Positions 1 to 64,000 of a DNA stretch of 64,000 bases are shown here, piece after piece (within the stretch, counting starts at the first letter, position 1; every line of letters begins with the position of its first letter). The notes beneath the pieces were generated by a model. The model was not told the DNA's origin, ran no database searches, and was given only the letters and a program-made list of their open reading frames with translations. The position numbers and the translations under genes are program-made. Origin of the DNA: Effrenium voratum. Lineage: Eukaryota; Sar; Dinophyceae; Suessiales; Symbiodiniaceae. The stretch spans positions 1,770,087-1,834,086 of the forward strand of contig CAUJNA010003771.1 in NCBI GenBank assembly GCA_963377175.1. The letters run 5' to 3'.

Positions 1-910
1 AGTGACCTTTTCAAGGGGTAGGTGACCTCGATTCGCACCCCCACTGACACTCAACTGCATGACACGCTTTGACATGGGCCATTCCGGGTCGGCCCCAATC
101 AAGTGTGGCAGTTGTCACACTTCGACACGGGTAGCTGTTCGATTTCAACAGAATCCCAACTTAGGGCACCGACACGGCCTAGAGTGCCCTCGATTCAAAA
201 CATGTCAGGTGCCCTTCGTTGAATGGCACTAAAACGATGCTGGTGACCCTTTAAATGGGTGGTATACATGTCCGCTTCTGTTGTTTAAAGGCTGGACAAC
301 CACAAATTGCATCGGTTTTCCGTTTTGGTTTGCCTGTTAACCCACAAAACAGGGGGCACCCTGAAAAAAGACACCCGAAGAATGTTGACCCCAGATCAAT
401 AAACCCCTGGTTGATTTTGAGCGGGGGGTTGCCCTTTTTTTACTGGGGGTTCGGACCAAGCGGAATCACAGGAACATCAGGGACCAGTACCTGAGAACAG
501 AGCTCAGCTCATGAGCTCTTCCATCTAAGTCAAAATCTAAGTTCTTCTTGTATGGCACATTACAAATGGTCTGGAGGCGAGCCCATTAGGACAGGACCCA
601 GCCATACAGAACTCCGGGGAGGGGAGGGGTGTGGCGTGCCTGGACGTCAAGCCGACCTTTCGAATTACCTGACCGCTTTGGTGGGGGCGGGTCACTGACA
701 GGACATTCCTCCAAAGGCATTGCACTTGGCAAGTTGTTGTGTTTGTTGTTGTTGTTTGGTTCTGTTCATTTGTTGGCAGGGGGGTGCAAAGAAACAGTCA
801 GTTCGTGCAACCATACCAAGAGTTGAGGCTTGTTGAATCCGTGTTCATAAATTCGAGTTCCGTGAGGTACTGCCACAGTCATGCGAGAGGACGTGTTTTT
901 GTTGCTTGAG

Positions 911-933
911 ATCCACAAGTGCCGCGGGCTCAG
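911..933 (+). CDS. Possible upstream micro-exon of the dynein-like gene
   Basis: A 23-nt stretch after an AG, ending before GA, reads IHKCRGL with G or C at most third positions. It could be the part of the linker that precedes exon 1, where dyneins have a lysine-cysteine pair. The phase does not join directly to exon 1, so another exon would be needed. Apart from this I see nothing interpretable in 1-1704 beyond one inverted-repeat arm near 393 and the AAAC array at 1583-1632. Confidence 0.2.
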
Positions 934-1582
934 GAGTCAGGAGGTTTGGGTCAAAGCTGACCTAAGAATTGGGGTTTGTCTTCTCGGGAGACCTTCAGAA
1001 GGTTCCTCTTGGTTTTCTCCCAACACAACCCCAGAAAGGGTACCCTTGAAACAAACGCACCCATTGTTTCCGGTTGATTTTCTCGGGGGACGGGGCGAGC
1101 AGGTTTGTTTCTGATGCCTGGGTGCTTGACCACCAATTTAAAGAACCAGCCTGAAGCAAGCGAAGGCGCTGGTAAATTTGTTCTTGCAGAAGACGGATGG
1201 CTGCCTGGGGGTTCATGTGAGAAGTCAGATAGCTTACCAACCCTCGCCCAAAGACCACTTTGGCTTTGCGGGTTTCGGGGGTGGGGGGGGGGGGGTAGGC
1301 TTTGGGTTTCTGAAGGCGGTATGGGATGTGTTTTGCTTTTTCCTCCTGGTTTCCCTTGAAACTAAGCAACAGGTACCTTCAACAAAAGACGAACCACCCA
1401 AGCGGAGGCTACATGCGGTCGACGTTCAGTCAGGTTGCTTTGTTTCAACTGCTAAGCAGGCGAACAACCCTAAGCGTGGCGCTATGTGTCCAAAAAACGG
1501 TCCTGGCTTAGGGTTTCCTTTTGGCTTCAATCTTGGTACCTGATCAACTTTCCAAGGCACTCCTCATTCTGAGTCGGACAAG

Positions 1583-1632
1583 ACAAACAAACAAACAAAC
1601 AAACAAACAAACAAACAAACAAACAAACAAAA
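1583..1632. repeat. AAAC tandem microsatellite
   Basis: About twelve uninterrupted copies of AAAC, upstream of exon 1. Confidence 0.95.
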
Positions 1633-1704
1633 CACGCAGGTTTTGGGCGCAGCTCTCCAATGGGCTCTCCCTCCTCCCCTTCCGCGGTGTCCGCTTCCCA
1701 CGAG

Positions 1705-62239
<60,535 letters not shown>

Positions 62240-63251
62240 GCCTTCGCGAATCGGAGTCGATCTGATGGCGGGAAATGCGGGGGCAGCCTGTTTCTTTGTT
62301 TGTTTGTTTGTTTGTTTTTGAGCTAGGGGTTTCTGTTGTTGTTGTTTCTTGTTTCTTTTGGTTTCTCTCTTTTTCTTTTCCTTTTTTCTTTTCTCTTTTT
62401 TTTTTTTTGCTGGCCCTAGGAGCCCAAGACCCTAAATATGAGGGCCTTGATCCCCCCCCGCGCCTGAAAGAATGAGGTCTTGGGCTCCTAGGGATCCCTT
62501 CTTTTTCTCCCGGTTGGGTAGCGCTTTGGTGGCTTAGAGGAAAATTCCAACTGCTGAAATGTTACAGGCATCTCTTTGATGGAATGCTTGTTTGGTGGCT
62601 TTGGTAGCGCATTCCATTTGCTGAAAAGATGTTTTATTGTAGAGAGCCCCTCACAGAGGCTCACAGAAGCCCTCAATCAGGCTGGTTGGGCTGAATCTTG
62701 ACCTCGTTGATGAGGAACTCGAGGGCTAAAGCGCGCGCGTTTGGCTGAATGGGTCCCGACGGGGGGCACAAAAGGGTGCAAGTTCAAGTACTGTTAGAAA
62801 GACATTCAGGGCGTATCGAATTTGTTTTGAGACCCTTTTCTCACTTGTCCAAAGCGAATCGTCCTTTGGGCAATTGCGTTATAGGAAGGGGCATGCCACC
62901 ACCACCTGGATCTCTGATCCAGCCGCGGTAATCTTCATTTTTTGCCCGCGGCCAGGCAAAGATGGGGGATTTCCATCTTCCCCGCGGCTGCCACAGGCGC
63001 GAGTGGGTTTGTCTTGTTTCGCGAGCATGGCCTTTTTCAGGAAACCCTGAAATGGTTTGGACATTTTGGGGTTTGGGGATTTGATTTCAAATTGGTGGGA
63101 AATTGTGGGAATCAAATTTGGGGATTTGATTTCCCAATTTCCCAATTTGATTCCCAGATTCTTCAGGGGAAATTGGGAAACCCCCCATCCAACCTCCCAA
63201 CCAATCCAAACCGCCAGTTGCTTTCGAAGGAAAGCCTTTTTGAACTCGTAG

Positions 63252-63287
63252 CCGCTTTGGTGGATCTCGCGGAACTCGTGCCAAGAG
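63252..63287 (+). CDS. Possible further exon of the dynein-like gene
   Basis: A stretch between TAG and GAG|GC reads PLWWISRNSCQE with GC-rich third positions and a phase that would follow exon 49. No residue pattern confirms it, and other open frames cross the same bases. Confidence 0.25.
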
Positions 63288-64000
63288 GCGCCCAAGAGTT
63301 GTGTGTATCGCGTTTAGCCAGTGTTGCTATGGAAGCTCCAATGGGGGAATCTTCTTTTGGGAAGAGAAAGCCTGGTTCGAACGAAATAGTTAAGTTTGCA
63401 GGCGAGCGTATTTCCCTAAAATCGCTTTTGGGTGGTTTAAGTGTTAGCAGGGGCAGAGGTCATGCCGCATGTTTCAGCTTCGTCGATCCACATCTCCGCG
63501 AGGCTTACTGATGTCTTCGTGGATTGGTGCGTCCAGGACGTGATGAAGTTGAGGTCGTGGGACACGTGTTGCACTTTCGATGGAACACAAACTGGCAGTT
63601 GTTCGGGCTGACAAACCATGAGTGAGTCGCCCGCATTTCTGTTTGATGCCGAAGAGCTAGTGACTTGTTGACAAGACAGATTCACATGACATCCTTAGAC
63701 CCAGAGGGTGCAACTGTTGCCATTCCCCCGAAGCTAGAGGGAGCAAACACCGAGAATCTTAATGTGGGAGTCGATTCCTCTCTGGTCAAAAGGGTCTGTG
63801 GTCAGGGCACGATCAAGTTAACGAGCTACATGGATTAATTTTGACTCCGGATCTAAGTATCAATTGGGGTAGGTGTAGTAGCTGATTTCGACTAAAAGGA
63901 GACACCCCGGATGAACATTTACCTGGGTTTATTAATCAGTGGCTCCCCCCCAACAAAAAAGCAATAAGGGTTATGTAACCCAGATAGAAGTTCTCAAGTG

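Overview
The window looks like nuclear DNA of a dinoflagellate. The signs are coding DNA of only about 5 %, cut into very small exons with GC-rich third codon positions; introns of about 1 kb that start mostly with GC or GA rather than GT; short direct repeats at both ends of most introns; and introns packed with inverted-repeat elements and microsatellites. The style fits a Suessiales or Prorocentrum-like genome. I cannot name the species.

I see one gene, on the + strand, entering from the left edge and leaving at the right edge. It is a divergent dynein heavy chain-like protein. My model has 49 exons (1705-62239), about 3.0 kb of coding sequence and roughly 1,000 residues. The reading phase is consistent across every modelled junction and the order of motifs follows dynein. 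The model covers the C-terminal linker (1.7-12 kb), AAA1 (13-31 kb), an AAA1/AAA2 connecting region that is about 100 residues longer than usual (33-43.5 kb), and AAA2 (43.5-62 kb). The motor start, stem, AAA3-AAA6, stalk and microtubule-binding domain would lie outside the window. The most telling motifs are YGFEYQG, TPQTERCW, Walker A GAAGEGKS, CSES, INFEGHGL, NLPSKV, AAA2 Walker A GASGTGKST, LDGPLQPWAESLNG and SPGTLCRC. AAA1 keeps its P-loop, but its Walker B aligns as LEQ where dyneins have FDE, and the ITMNPGYAGR segment is lost, so AAA1 may bind ATP without hydrolysing it.

The introns hold at least nine families of short inverted-repeat or dispersed elements of about 75-150 bp. They resemble the introner elements known from dinoflagellates. 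One is nested inside another and one pair is almost identical. There are also several large simple-sequence arrays. I found no tRNA, rRNA, CRISPR, operon structure, spliced-leader gene or second protein-coding gene.

Exon limits are my reading of splice junctions by eye, using phase, direct repeats and fit to dynein. Exons around conserved motifs are well supported; those between 34.5 and 43 kb are the least certain.
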